Shown here piece by piece: positions 7,399 to 17,150 of a stretch of DNA of 25,851 nucleotides. How positions within the stretch are numbered: position 1 is the first letter of the stretch; each line of letters opens with the position of its first letter. The notes under the pieces are model-generated. The model saw only the letters and a list, made by a program, of their open reading frames with translations, had not been told where the DNA came from and did no database searches. The position numbers were made by a program, and so were the translations under genes. The stretch lies in assembly GCA_020426065.1 (NCBI GenBank), contig JAGQQT010000002.1, positions 1 to 25,851 of the forward strand. Reading direction: 5' to 3'. Source of the DNA: Planctomycetaceae bacterium (GTDB lineage: Bacteria; Planctomycetota; Planctomycetia; Planctomycetales; Planctomycetaceae).

Positions 7399-10300
7399 TT
7401 ACAGCTGTGCCAGGAAGTCCAGCAGGGACTCTGAGGCAAACTCATTGTCATATGCAGAAGACTCTGAAGTGATGATCAGCGAGCTGGAGGGAGTGAATCC
7501 TTCGCTTTGAGGATCACTTGTCCCAGTGCTGGTGTCACCTGCTACGCGTCCGGCCATCATTTCCAGAGACGGAACAACAAGGGAGTCATTCTGTGGAGGA
7601 GGCGTGATCGGAATTGGTGGATTCTGGATTTGACCAGTTCGGACAGTCAACCAGTTGTTGCTGGTACTCCAGACAGGACCAGAAACGTTCTGGAAGCTGG
7701 TTCCGTTGGAAATGGCATACCACCAGCGGCCACCGGATTCCACCAGATTACCACCAACATTGGTTACAAGGACCGAACGTCCGGCCAGATCCGTCTTGCC
7801 ATCTCCATTGAAGTCGCCCACCTGAACATGCCGCCAATCCATTGAGGCATTCCACTGACCCCAGATCTGGTTGGTGAATGCCGAACCGTTGGACAGAGCC
7901 ACCCACCAGACATCCTGGGCTGTTCGTGATGCGATATCATCCAGGCCATCTCCATTGAAATCACCAGAGACAGTATCCTGCCAACCGGAGTTTGCACTCC
8001 ATGTGGTCCAGAGTGTGGTGTTGAAACTGGTTCCCGTCGACTGGGCGACCCACCAGGTTCCCGCATTCGTGCGGCCAGCGATGTCGGTCAGACCATCGTT
8101 GTTGAAGTCCCCGGTGAGGACATCATTCCAGCCAGCCGTTTCATCCCATTGCACAAACGAGCTGACATTGAAGTTCGTACCATTGGAAGTGGCCACCCAC
8201 CAGGTTCCGGCACTGGAACGGAGAGCATAATCGTCGAAGCCGTCTCCATTGAAGTCACCCACCTGAGCGTCACGCCAGCCGGCATCAGCCTTGCGAAGTA
8301 CCTGAGCCCAGCTCACATTGATGAAGGCATTCCCAACGGACTCGCCAACCCAGATCCGTCCATCCGCCTCAGCCAGACCGATGATATCATCTCGTCCATC
8401 ACCATTGGCATCGAGAACACGGATATCGCTGAAGGCAGTGATGTCCAGTCGCCACTGGCCAAAGTGGGTCACGTGATATCCGTTCCCCATCGCCAGGCCA
8501 ACCAGCCATTCGCCATCATCGGTCAGAATCGCCAGGTCATCACGGCTGTCCCCGTTGAAATCACCTGTCAGAGACTCAAGGATGTTCCGACCATTCAGCG
8601 GGAAGATGCCGTAACTGTTGTTGACGTAGGTTCCATTGTTATTCGTGATCACCATGGAGCTGGCATCGGCTCCACTGCGATACAGACCAACCAGGTTGGT
8701 GACCGGTTGAGTCATCGGCAGAACTTCCGTTCCGGTGACACGAATTTCGTCGAAAGCCATCCCTTCGAACGGGAAGGAATTGTTGCCGTATTCCTGCAGT
8801 TTCACCCAGACGTTTCCAGTCAGGTTCATGCCCAGATTGGCAGCCTGCTGTGACAGATTGTAGGTGTGATGCCGGTAGGCGAAACCAGAGGTTCCGTTGA
8901 TGAAGCTTTCCAGCCGGTACCAATGAGTTCCATCAAGGCTGAAGGAAACCCCATCTCCCATGGCTGATCCCTGGAACATCGCTGGCAGCGGCTGATCCTC
9001 ATCAGCCGATTCCCGCTGTTCGAATTCCAGAATCACATCCTGATAGCTGGTTGCATCAAACTGGAAGATCGCCTCATTCAGACCATTGATGCCAGCTGCA
9101 GAGTGATCCATGGTCATATGACGAGTGCCCGCAAACGGAGACTCGACAGTCGTATTCCGGATTCGTCCATTTCCAGTGGACTTGGTGGTAAACTGAGTGA
9201 GGTTGCCCCCTTCGAATCCTTCGTAGAACAGGGTTCGCACTTCATCTGCCAGGTCTTTGAGTTGAACGGTGATGATTGCCTCGTCAAACAGGGCAGGCGT
9301 GCCACCATCCGTCACTCTCACACGCAAGTGGAAGACCGGATTCGTCTCGAAATCCAGAGCCGCAGGATTGCTCACCTTCAGCAGGCCAGTGCTCGGGTTC
9401 AGAGTAAATGCATTCCCGGTATTTCCGCTCATGATCTGATAGGTCAACTGATCCCCGAAGTTTGGATCGGTTGCCTTAAGTTGAGCAACTTTAAGACCTG
9501 CGACCGGATTCTCATTGATCAGGTAACCGGCATCATTCAGAACCGGTGCCTGGTTCGCCTGGGCAACGGCGTACAGTTTGATGTTATCAAAGGCGATCCC
9601 ATCGGAACCTGTCACGGTCGCCGGGTAATCATCGTACTGCTGGAGCTTGATGTAGAAGTTGCCATTTACATCCAGTCCAGGGATACCTGCCGCAAAGTTG
9701 GTCAGGTCAAACTGGTAATGCTGGTAGTTGATGGTCGAATTACTTCCAGTCAGGCTGACCAGTCGATACCAGTTGATTCCGTCATCGCTGATGGCAACCC
9801 CATCAGAATTTTCGGTGGTAAACATGGCACTCATCGGATGATCTTCGTCGGCGAATTCCTTTTCATCAAATTCGAACATCAGCTGCTGGATGCCGGCTCC
9901 GTTCACTTCGAGGACGACCTCGTTGCGTGAGAAGCCTGCTCCCTGTGTGGCTGAGTCCAGAATCAGATGTTTTGTGCCGGATTTGGGCTGCAACTGATTC
10001 GTGACATAGACCCGACCGTTGTTTGTGCTTCTGACAAAGTACGGATCGCCAACCGGCAGGATCGTTCCCGGTGGAGTTGAGGCGGGGAAATCTTCGAATC
10101 CATCAAAGAACGGAATGGAGACCCCATTGGCCACGTCCAGAACATTCACGGTAATCGTTGCTGTATCAGACAGGATCGGGTTACCGGAATCCGTCACTGA
10201 GACCTGCAGAGTAAACTGCCTGCGGAGCAGGAAGTGAATCTCAGCATCATTGTTGACAGTCAGTTCACCAGTTGTTGCATTGAGGGCAAACGCGTTGTTG

Positions 10301-13300
10301 ATGTTGCCACTCAGAATCTGGTAAGTCAGAGTTGGGCTGTCTGGATCTGTTGCCACCAGATTTCCCACCCGGAAACCTTTGAGTGCTGTTTCAGGGATGT
10401 TAAAGGTCTGGTTGTTGATGACAGGTGGCTCGTTCACGTTCAGCACGGTCACGATGACATTACCCGTATCGGACAGATTACCGGCATCTGTCACACGGAC
10501 CACCAGGTTGTAAACCGGGATCGTTTCGAAATCGAGGGCGGCAGCGTTGGCAACCTGAATCTGCCCTGTTGCACTGTTGATGGCGAAGGCGCCGGAAGTG
10601 TTGCCGCTGATGATCGAGTAGGTGAGCGTGTCATTCGCATCCTGATCGAAAGCTGTCACCGTTCCAACAACAGTGCCATTGGGGGCAAACTCACTTACTG
10701 TGAAGTTGTAGTTCCCCAGGACTGGAGCCTCGTTGACATCAAGGACATTAATCGTGATCAACGCTCTGGTCATCAATTGACCAATCCCATCATCCGTCAC
10801 TGTCACTTCGAGTGTGTAAGTGCTTTTGGTCTCGAAGTCGAGCGTGGTGTTGGCTGGCAGGTTCAAGCGGAGGGCACCACCGTTTGTTCCGACAGTAAAC
10901 AGCCCCTGGCCATCTCCACCAGTGATGTCGTAGCGGATTTTGTCATTATCGGGATCACCTGCAGCGACAACTCCCAGCAGAGTCCGGTTTGGAGCATCTT
11001 CCCGGATATCGAAGGTCTGGTTGATAATGACCGGATCCTGGTTGATCTCGTGCAGCAGGACATATTCCCCTGCACCGGAAATCGCCTCGACATTGATGTA
11101 GTAAACTCCATCTTCTGGTGCAATGAAGAACAGCTCAGCGTTCCTTCCATCCGGTGCGGAGTTATCATCCACTGCAACGGTCACCCCGTTGGCATCACTG
11201 ACCGTAATTGAAGGATTCACTCTGTTGCGGCGTGGACCGGAAATGTTGTCGAACGGAGTCAGGGTTGAAAGCATGATCCCGTCGCCCGCTCCCAGCGTGA
11301 CCGAATAGATATCCTGTGGGAAAATGCCCGGAGGAGAAACACGGAACTGGTGAACCGTATCCTGTCCGCCAGACAGTCCAGTGGTGCTGTTCAGCGGATT
11401 AAAGTTGAGGTCACGAATGGCCGTGGATGGCGTATTCCCTTCAATGGTCAGCTGATAAATACCATTTCCGAGCGGAGTGAATGTCGGATTGATGGCCAGT
11501 GTGATTCCGGTTGTTCCATCAAAACTCGGTGTGACTGGAATGACGATATCATCCACGGTGCCGAAGGTTGCATCCGCACCCGCTTCCCGGAAGTCAAACG
11601 AGTTTGGATCAATTGCTGTCTGAGCCAGCAGGGCTTCAGTAAAGGTGATGTCAATCGTGGTGATGGTGGTGCTGTTTGTGATCCCAGCCTGAGGAATAAT
11701 CGTATCAACGCGAGGGCCAAGCTGATCACTCAGAGAGTTGCCTGCACCTGTTGACAAGCCGAAGGCAATCGCATTCATCGGATCCTGAATGCCGAGGAAA
11801 CCTTCATTGGGAACCAGGGAATCAATTGTGAAGTCCACGTCAACATCGTCGTTGGTGCCGAAGATTCCATCGAAACCGACGCCGACCGTATTATCAAGGT
11901 TTCCACCCTGATCCATGATCGATGGAGTAAAGTTGAACTGGTTGGTGTGCCAGCTGGCGAAGAAGTGGCCAGCTTCGTGGGCAGCAATGTTACCGACACC
12001 AACGCCAATCAGATCGATAATGCTTGAGCTGGGATCAATCGGATACTGGTTGAGCGAGTTCGGATTTGTGCTGCCTGCACTGAGCAGGTCCAGCAGGACA
12101 ACTGCGGATTCAGTTGTATCAAAGTTGCCAACATCGATCGATTCTGCAATCCCGATGGTGCTGATTCCCAGTTCTGCAATCGTTCCGCCGATGATGACCC
12201 GGCTGACATTCGGCTGGCCAAACGGATCGGCATCGTCCCGGCTGTTGCGAATTTCGATATCGAAATCGCCCGGATTGAAGGTTGTTGTGAAGTCTCCATT
12301 GTTGCCGAACTGACGAATGTCAGTCGAAATGTTTTCAGTGACTGAGGCCACGATCGCATCAATCACGGCATTTTCGTCACTGGCCTGCAGACCCCAGTTC
12401 GTCAGGAAGGAGGACAGTCCGCTCAGTGAAGTGATCTGGTTTGGTCCGCCGAAGGTCGAAGAGTTCACAACTGCCCCGTCAAAATCCAGATACAGGATCT
12501 GGTGTGTGGTGACAGGCTGTGACTCCAGGAATGGTCGGTACACTTCCAGGTTCAGAGAGTAATCGCCGACGCCTTCAACAACGGAGACATAATATGTCCC
12601 TGCTGTAGCGGCTACCCAGGACAATGCGGCATTACCATTGTTGGACAATGGCGATGAAGTTGGATGGATCGAGGTGAAGTTCTGGTCGGAGCCGAACAGC
12701 AACTGCTGGGAACCATCAAACAGCGAGATTTCCCCAGCCCCTCCAGTTATCCAACCACTCAGGATGTCCCCGGCATTCAGTTCAAAGGAGTAGAAGTCGA
12801 TATCAGAATCAGCCAGGCTGATCGCTATGTCGTAGGAACCGGTGCTTGCCAGACCAGTTCCACTGCCGCTGTTAAATGGATCAGACTGGAAGCTGGCTCC
12901 AAAGCCACGCACAGCGACAAAATAATCACCCGTTGTGTTGACGCGAGTCGACAGGAAGCTGTCCAGTGAACCACCAAAGTCATCGTTAAAAGCGAGCAGG
13001 TTGCCGGCGGAGTCGTAGAGCCCGACAACCGAGTCGAGGGAGCTGCCGAAATCGCTGGCATCAATGTCGATCGTAATCAAAGAGCCACCTGCGACTCCAC
13101 GAATGGCGTACCAGTCGTAGTCCCCTGTGGATGAAGCAAAAGGACCATCACCGATGGTGGCGGTTGCTCGGGCGGTATCCCCCAGGCCGAGATTGGTCTC
13201 GGTTGCCAGTGGGATCGATCCGTCGTCTTCAACCGGATTCAGGAGAATATCTCCGCCAACAGTTCCACCACCAGAAAGGGTTCCGTTCACCTGGACCACA

Positions 13301-16300
13301 ACATCTTCATTCGTGTCAAATCCCAGTGGGACGGGATTCGCGTTGGCGAACGAGTTGTTCGGTTCCGTATCACCGTTGATGATGATATCGGCCTGTACGT
13401 TGCGTGTAGTCACAGCCTTGGCTTGCTGACTCAAAGTGGCTGCAAAATCTTCACGAGAAACCCCTGCCGGCAGGAACGCAGTCTGGGCTGCAGCAGAGTG
13501 CAGGACCGTATCCGGAGCGGCATTCTTGAAGTCAAAAACATCCAGATGTCCGGTGATTCCCCTCAGATTCGTAATGTCACGAATGGGGCCGTTCTGGTCG
13601 TTGTTTGGCTCAATTTCAAATCCGATTGACCCGGCAGTCAGGGCGATCGCATACTCACCCATGGCACTGGGGTTGCGAACGCGAATCTGATAGAACGGAC
13701 TCGCCTGAACGGTGAAATCGCGAATCGAAACGTCAATGTTTGTCGGATCAATTCCGAGCGGATTGGACTGCCCGGTGGCCAGGATCACTCCAGTGGAGGA
13801 CAGGATTTCCAGTCGGGTGCCAGACATGTCTGTGGTCAGACCTTCAAAGACCACATCAATGGTCTGTCCATTGAACTGGTTGAGGTTGACGGTGTAGACA
13901 TCGTAGTCTGACATGGAAACGAATTCGCCGACAACCGCATAGCGGGGGACACCGAAGTTGGTTCGGGTGTTGGAAATGTCCAGCCGGCGATTCGCCGCTC
14001 CCGTCGTATCACCAACAATCCGCTCCACAGCAGCATTGAGGTACGTGTCCATCACGAGGTTGGTTGGACTGATCGCGGCAGAGTCGGTGGAGACCCGAAT
14101 CCGATAGCTTTGTGAGATGGGAAGCAATTCCGCTGAGATCGCCAGTCGAGCCCCAGGAGCGGAGGTGAATGTCTGATTCAACTCGACAATCTCGACAATC
14201 GTGCGGGCATTGGGATTGTCAGTTTCGACAATCGCCGAATACAGCTCACCAGCCTGGGCATAGAACTCAAACTCGCGAACCGGGTTAGCAGCATTGATCA
14301 GCAGCTGCTGGTTCTGCTGAGTGAAGACCTGGCTGCCAAGAGGATCCAGACGCAGCAGTTGCAGATCGGCTTCATTCAGCACATTGATAGTGACAGTTCC
14401 GGTACCCATCAGGTTACCGGTGCCATTGTCTGTGACCTGAATCTGCAGGATGAAGGTTGGATTCACTTCAAAATCAACAACCGTGCTGTTGTTGATTGTA
14501 ATCTGTCCGGTGGCAGCATTGATGGCAAAGGCACCGCCAATGTTTCCGCCCACGATGGCAAACGAGAGCGTGTCGTTGTCTTCATCGGAACCGGTCACGA
14601 TTCCGACGTTGGTTCCATTCGGAGCCGATTCCGAAACAGTGAAGACCTGGTTGGGATCGACAGTCGGGGCATCATTGACATCCCGCAAATTGACAGTGAT
14701 TGTTGCCGTGTCAGTCAATTGAGGATCGCGACCATCAACTCCGGTCACTTCCAGTGTGAAGACCGGCATGGTTTCAAAATCGAGAGCGGCACTGTTGGCA
14801 ACACGCAGAATGCCAGTGCTCGGGTCAATCGAAAATGCCCCATTGGTGTTTCCATTGGTAATGGAATAGGAAATCGGATCATTTTCGGCGTCTGTTCCCT
14901 GAACAACTCCAAAGATCAAGCCAACATTGGCATTTTCATTCACGAAGAAGGTTGCATCATTCAACACAGGAGCAGTGTTGGCACCCGTATTGGTTTGCAC
15001 CACTTCCAGAGAGTAGCTTCCGCCCCGGTTGGCTCCCCCTGCTCCAGAGACCTGAATGAAATAGGTTCCTGGCTGGAGAGTTCCGGTCGGCAGAACAATG
15101 TCATCCGTAGCCGGATTAGCAGTCGTGAGCTGAGTTCCTGCGTTGTCAAACAGTGTGAGACGTGCATCGATGTTCGTCAGGTACTCATTGACATTGAGAC
15201 GGACTTCGTATTCACCATCTGCCACGAAGGAGAAGAAGTCTGATTCCCCGGCAGCCAGATTTTCCAGAATACCGCTCACTGGAGTTCCGACCGTGATTGC
15301 CGTCGCTGTGAGTTGGGTATTGCCATGGTCATCCGGTCGATAACCAAAGGTGTTGGTTGTGTTCGAGATGATCGCGGAATCGTCCTGAGGAGTCCCTCCG
15401 GCACTGTTGTCCGCGTTTCCAGCCGCCCAGAACTCCCGGTTCAGACCACGATCCGGTGTCGCCATGATTCCATTGGGGATAATCGAGACTCCAGCAGGTC
15501 CTCCGACTGCTGTGGCATAGTGCAGCAAACCAAAAGTATGGCCGGCTTCATGTGAGGAGGTGTTACCCATTTCGAGGGCACTGGCCATAATGCGTCCGCT
15601 CTGGCCGCCATCTCCGCTGAACATGAACTCGGGGAAGTTGCCTGCAAACGTGAAGGCAGTATTGGTTCCTCCACCGGCATAGCTGTTCAGAAACGCAACT
15701 CCCAGAATTCCGCCTGGCTGACCAACAATTGTAGGAGAGCTTTCGGTCACAACCATCCTTAACGCTTCGCCATCATTGAACGAACCGGGATCAACTGTGC
15801 TGACATTAATGTTGAAGGGAGCGTAGTCTTCAGAGGTGACACGCCAGGTGTTGTAGATCGCAAACTTTTCGCCAGGAGAAAACTCGGCAGCATCTGAGTT
15901 GAAGTCGAAAGGATTGGCAGTGTAGGTGCCCCAGCCGTCAGTTGCAGCATGGCCATCGAAGTCCAGATACAGGGTATCCGTTGCACTCGGGTTGGAATTC
16001 AGAACGGGAACTGTGGTGCTGTAGTTATTGTCAGCCAGGATTCGCAGTTCATAGTTTCCAGTTGTTCCAGCCTGACCATTCACCACAATGAAGTAGGTGC
16101 CAGCGGTCAGGTCTGCATAGAGAGAGGAATCATTTGTCCCGGGCACGAAAGACCCCACGCCCAGAGGCGCATTGAATCCTTCAAAGTCATATCCATCGTC
16201 ATTGGTATGCAGCAATGCCTGGGCACCACTGAACAGCTGCAATCGGGAATCCAGTGTCGTGCTCAACCCGGTTTCCACACTGTCGATATCAAAGAAGACA

Positions 16301-16746
16301 CCGCTGCGCTGAGTCAGCGTAAATGTGTAGAAATCGGTGTCAGAAGAAGTGATTCCTCCGGTGAGGCTCAACCAGGTGTTTCTGGTGGCTGTGAGGATGT
16401 CTGCTGTCGGAACTGTAATCAGTTCGGCATTGGCAAAGGAATTGTTAGGTTCAACATCTGGCAGGACAGTTTCGGTCTGAACAGCCGCCGCTCCACTTCC
16501 GAGCTGTTTGGTGATGACAGGAATGTCGATCGAGTAATCACCATGATTTGAACATTCATCGTCCTGATCCGCACCAGCGAGCAGAACCCGCTGCTCCATT
16601 TCCTCCACGATCTGAACAAAATCCAGATTGCGTTTAATTCTGCGAGAGGAGCCCTTTCGGCTTCCTTCTGGAATCTGCCGCAATGTTCGGGAGAAGATCA
16701 TTGACGAAATGCGAGCAAAGAGCGTCGGAACAGGCATGAAAGTCAT
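7399..16746 (-). CDS. Giant exported protein: two metzincin-like domains, PPC, cadherin and FG-GAP repeats
   Basis: About 3,115 residues. A basic N-terminus leads to MEQRVLLAG (50-58), resembling the planctomycete LEPR-XLL motif. Then come a PPC-type domain (98-240), a metzincin-like domain (258-470; HEAGHTFGLLH at 399-409, Met-turn Met428), PPC (475-585), two cadherin repeats (592-792), beta-rich and PPC segments (795-1405), a second metzincin-like domain (1414-1670; HEAGHFFASWH at 1590-1600, Met1611), an Ig-like segment (1680-1800), PPC (1805-1900), three cadherin repeats (1902-2200), a jelly-roll-like module (2205-2395), a sixth cadherin repeat, a second jelly-roll-like module (2500-2675), six FG-GAP/VCBS repeats (2676-3045) and a tail ending LLDFLAQL. 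Boundaries are approximate. Surface adhesion and proteolysis are inferred. The start is uncertain: first ATG 16746, ATGs at 16737 and 16701, or TTG 16764; none has a clear ribosome site. Confidence 0.85.
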   Translation of the reverse strand: MTFMPVPTLFARISSMIFSRTLRQIPEGSRKGSSRRIKRNLDFVQIVEEMEQRVLLAGADQDDECSNHGDYSIDIPVITKQLGSGAAAVQTETVLPDVEPNNSFANAELITVPTADILTATRNTWLSLTGGITSSDTDFYTFTLTQRSGVFFDIDSVETGLSTTLDSRLQLFSGAQALLHTNDDGYDFEGFNAPLGVGSFVPGTNDSSLYADLTAGTYFIVVNGQAGTTGNYELRILADNNYSTTVPVLNSNPSATDTLYLDFDGHAATDGWGTYTANPFDFNSDAAEFSPGEKFAIYNTWRVTSEDYAPFNINVSTVDPGSFNDGEALRMVVTESSPTIVGQPGGILGVAFLNSYAGGGTNTAFTFAGNFPEFMFSGDGGQSGRIMASALEMGNTSSHEAGHTFGLLHYATAVGGPAGVSIIPNGIMATPDRGLNREFWAAGNADNSAGGTPQDDSAIISNTTNTFGYRPDDHGNTQLTATAITVGTPVSGILENLAAGESDFFSFVADGEYEVRLNVNEYLTNIDARLTLFDNAGTQLTTANPATDDIVLPTGTLQPGTYFIQVSGAGGANRGGSYSLEVVQTNTGANTAPVLNDATFFVNENANVGLIFGVVQGTDAENDPISYSITNGNTNGAFSIDPSTGILRVANSAALDFETMPVFTLEVTGVDGRDPQLTDTATITVNLRDVNDAPTVDPNQVFTVSESAPNGTNVGIVTGSDEDNDTLSFAIVGGNIGGAFAINAATGQITINNSTVVDFEVNPTFILQIQVTDNGTGNLMGTGTVTINVLNEADLQLLRLDPLGSQVFTQQNQQLLINAANPVREFEFYAQAGELYSAIVETDNPNARTIVEIVELNQTFTSAPGARLAISAELLPISQSYRIRVSTDSAAISPTNLVMDTYLNAAVERIVGDTTGAANRRLDISNTRTNFGVPRYAVVGEFVSMSDYDVYTVNLNQFNGQTIDVVFEGLTTDMSGTRLEILSSTGVILATGQSNPLGIDPTNIDVSIRDFTVQASPFYQIRVRNPSAMGEYAIALTAGSIGFEIEPNNDQNGPIRDITNLRGITGHLDVFDFKNAAPDTVLHSAAAQTAFLPAGVSREDFAATLSQQAKAVTTRNVQADIIINGDTEPNNSFANANPVPLGFDTNEDVVVQVNGTLSGGGTVGGDILLNPVEDDGSIPLATETNLGLGDTARATATIGDGPFASSTGDYDWYAIRGVAGGSLITIDIDASDFGSSLDSVVGLYDSAGNLLAFNDDFGGSLDSFLSTRVNTTGDYFVAVRGFGASFQSDPFNSGSGTGLASTGSYDIAISLADSDIDFYSFELNAGDILSGWITGGAGEISLFDGSQQLLFGSDQNFTSIHPTSSPLSNNGNAALSWVAATAGTYYVSVVEGVGDYSLNLEVYRPFLESQPVTTHQILYLDFDGAVVNSSTFGGPNQITSLSGLSSFLTNWGLQASDENAVIDAIVASVTENISTDIRQFGNNGDFTTTFNPGDFDIEIRNSRDDADPFGQPNVSRVIIGGTIAELGISTIGIAESIDVGNFDTTESAVVLLDLLSAGSTNPNSLNQYPIDPSSSIIDLIGVGVGNIAAHEAGHFFASWHTNQFNFTPSIMDQGGNLDNTVGVGFDGIFGTNDDVDVDFTIDSLVPNEGFLGIQDPMNAIAFGLSTGAGNSLSDQLGPRVDTIIPQAGITNSTTITTIDITFTEALLAQTAIDPNSFDFREAGADATFGTVDDIVIPVTPSFDGTTGITLAINPTFTPLGNGIYQLTIEGNTPSTAIRDLNFNPLNSTTGLSGGQDTVHQFRVSPPGIFPQDIYSVTLGAGDGIMLSTLTPFDNISGPRRNRVNPSITVSDANGVTVAVDDNSAPDGRNAELFFIAPEDGVYYINVEAISGAGEYVLLHEINQDPVIINQTFDIREDAPNRTLLGVVAAGDPDNDKIRYDITGGDGQGLFTVGTNGGALRLNLPANTTLDFETKSTYTLEVTVTDDGIGQLMTRALITINVLDVNEAPVLGNYNFTVSEFAPNGTVVGTVTAFDQDANDTLTYSIISGNTSGAFAINSATGQIQVANAAALDFETIPVYNLVVRVTDAGNLSDTGNVIVTVLNVNEPPVINNQTFNIPETALKGFRVGNLVATDPDSPTLTYQILSGNINNAFALNATTGELTVNNDAEIHFLLRRQFTLQVSVTDSGNPILSDTATITVNVLDVANGVSIPFFDGFEDFPASTPPGTILPVGDPYFVRSTNNGRVYVTNQLQPKSGTKHLILDSATQGAGFSRNEVVLEVNGAGIQQLMFEFDEKEFADEDHPMSAMFTTENSDGVAISDDGINWYRLVSLTGSNSTINYQHYQFDLTNFAAGIPGLDVNGNFYIKLQQYDDYPATVTGSDGIAFDNIKLYAVAQANQAPVLNDAGYLINENPVAGLKVAQLKATDPNFGDQLTYQIMSGNTGNAFTLNPSTGLLKVSNPAALDFETNPVFHLRVRVTDGGTPALFDEAIITVQLKDLADEVRTLFYEGFEGGNLTQFTTKSTGNGRIRNTTVESPFAGTRHMTMDHSAAGINGLNEAIFQFDATSYQDVILEFEQRESADEDQPLPAMFQGSAMGDGVSFSLDGTHWYRLESFINGTSGFAYRHHTYNLSQQAANLGMNLTGNVWVKLQEYGNNSFPFEGMAFDEIRVTGTEVLPMTQPVTNLVGLYRSGADASSMVITNNNGTYVNNSYGIFPLNGRNILESLTGDFNGDSRDDLAILTDDGEWLVGLAMGNGYHVTHFGQWRLDITAFSDIRVLDANGDGRDDIIGLAEADGRIWVGESVGNAFINVSWAQVLRKADAGWRDAQVGDFNGDGFDDYALRSSAGTWWVATSNGTNFNVSSFVQWDETAGWNDVLTGDFNNDGLTDIAGRTNAGTWWVAQSTGTSFNTTLWTTWSANSGWQDTVSGDFNGDGLDDIASRTAQDVWWVALSNGSAFTNQIWGQWNASMDWRHVQVGDFNGDGKTDLAGRSVLVTNVGGNLVESGGRWWYAISNGTSFQNVSGPVWSTSNNWLTVRTGQIQNPPIPITPPPQNDSLVVPSLEMMAGRVAGDTSTGTSDPQSEGFTPSSSLIITSESSAYDNEFASESLLDFLAQL
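7780..8571 (-). repeat. Six tandem FG-GAP/VCBS repeats within the giant gene
   Basis: Six calcium-loop cores recur at roughly 150-base steps: GDFNGDSRDDLAIL, LDANGDGRDDIIGL, GDFNGDGFDDYALR, GDFNNDGLTDIAGR, GDFNGDGLDDIASR and GDFNGDGKTDLAGR. Most are followed by a W-rich strand such as GTWWVA and then NGTxF. This is the usual look of a seven-bladed-propeller-type repeat array, here with six clear blades and possibly a diverged one at the C-terminal end. Confidence 0.8.
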
Positions 16747-16916
16747 CCAGAAAAGACTGATCAATCCACCGGAAACCCGGCATTGAAGCGATAATACGGC
16801 AGAAAATTTGAAATCGATCCTATATTGCGCTCAATTGCGAATTCAAGATGCTAATCCATGAATTTGTTGAATTTGATGCGGTTGAGCCCCTTTGTTCAGT
16901 CTGCCCCAGCAATGTA

Positions 16917-16936
16917 AGCGTTATAACCGCTACAGG
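16917..16936 (-). promoter_or_regulatory. Repeated regulatory motif, copy A
   Basis: On the minus strand it reads CCTGTAGCGGTTATAACGCT and contains the perfect palindrome GTTATAAC (16920-16927). It matches copy B in the pattern CTGTARCGGTTATMMCG. TATAAC inside it could serve as a -10 box for the giant gene, but no good -35 was found at 16-18 bases. Confidence 0.4.
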
Positions 16937-16978
16937 TGGCTAATTGTGCGCAGACCTTCCCCAGGGAGCATGCCTCCT

Positions 16979-16998
16979 GAAACGGATAACCGTTACAG
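16979..16998 (-). promoter_or_regulatory. Repeated regulatory motif, copy B
   Basis: On the minus strand it reads CTGTAACGGTTATCCGTTTC and contains the interrupted palindrome AACGG-ATAA-CCGTT (16981-16994). It lies 62 bases from copy A in the same orientation, about six helical turns, which would suit cooperative binding of one regulator (inference). Confidence 0.4.
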
Positions 16999-17150
16999 AT
17001 TCCACAACAATTTTTCTGTAGAACGCACGTTTCTACAAAAAACTGCGTGGACATTTTGGGGAATTGGATCGCGTCCGCAGAAATGGCGGGGTTTTTCACA
17101 GCCCCTTGTTGCCTGAAGAAGACGATTGAGGAAGGATTTCCTCGACAGGT

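Larger units (their letters stand above)
16747..17150. other. Upstream region of the giant gene with repeated motif
   Basis: About 400 bases between two leftward genes. It should carry the giant gene's promoter. The visible structure is two copies of a dyad-like motif (16917-16936 and 16979-16998, annotated separately). A GAGGAA/TTCCTC hairpin (17128-17143) sits just past the aminopeptidase stop and lacks a T tract. No gene is supported. Confidence 0.4.

Noticed and set aside
10234..11211. 325-codon plus-strand open frame inside the giant gene
   Set aside because: It is antisense to cadherin and PPC repeats that clearly encode protein on the minus strand; the repetitive codons of that gene keep the opposite frame open. 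No domain or ribosome site.
14359..15243. 294-codon plus-strand open frame inside the giant gene
   Set aside because: Same reason: a shadow of the first two cadherin repeats on the minus strand.
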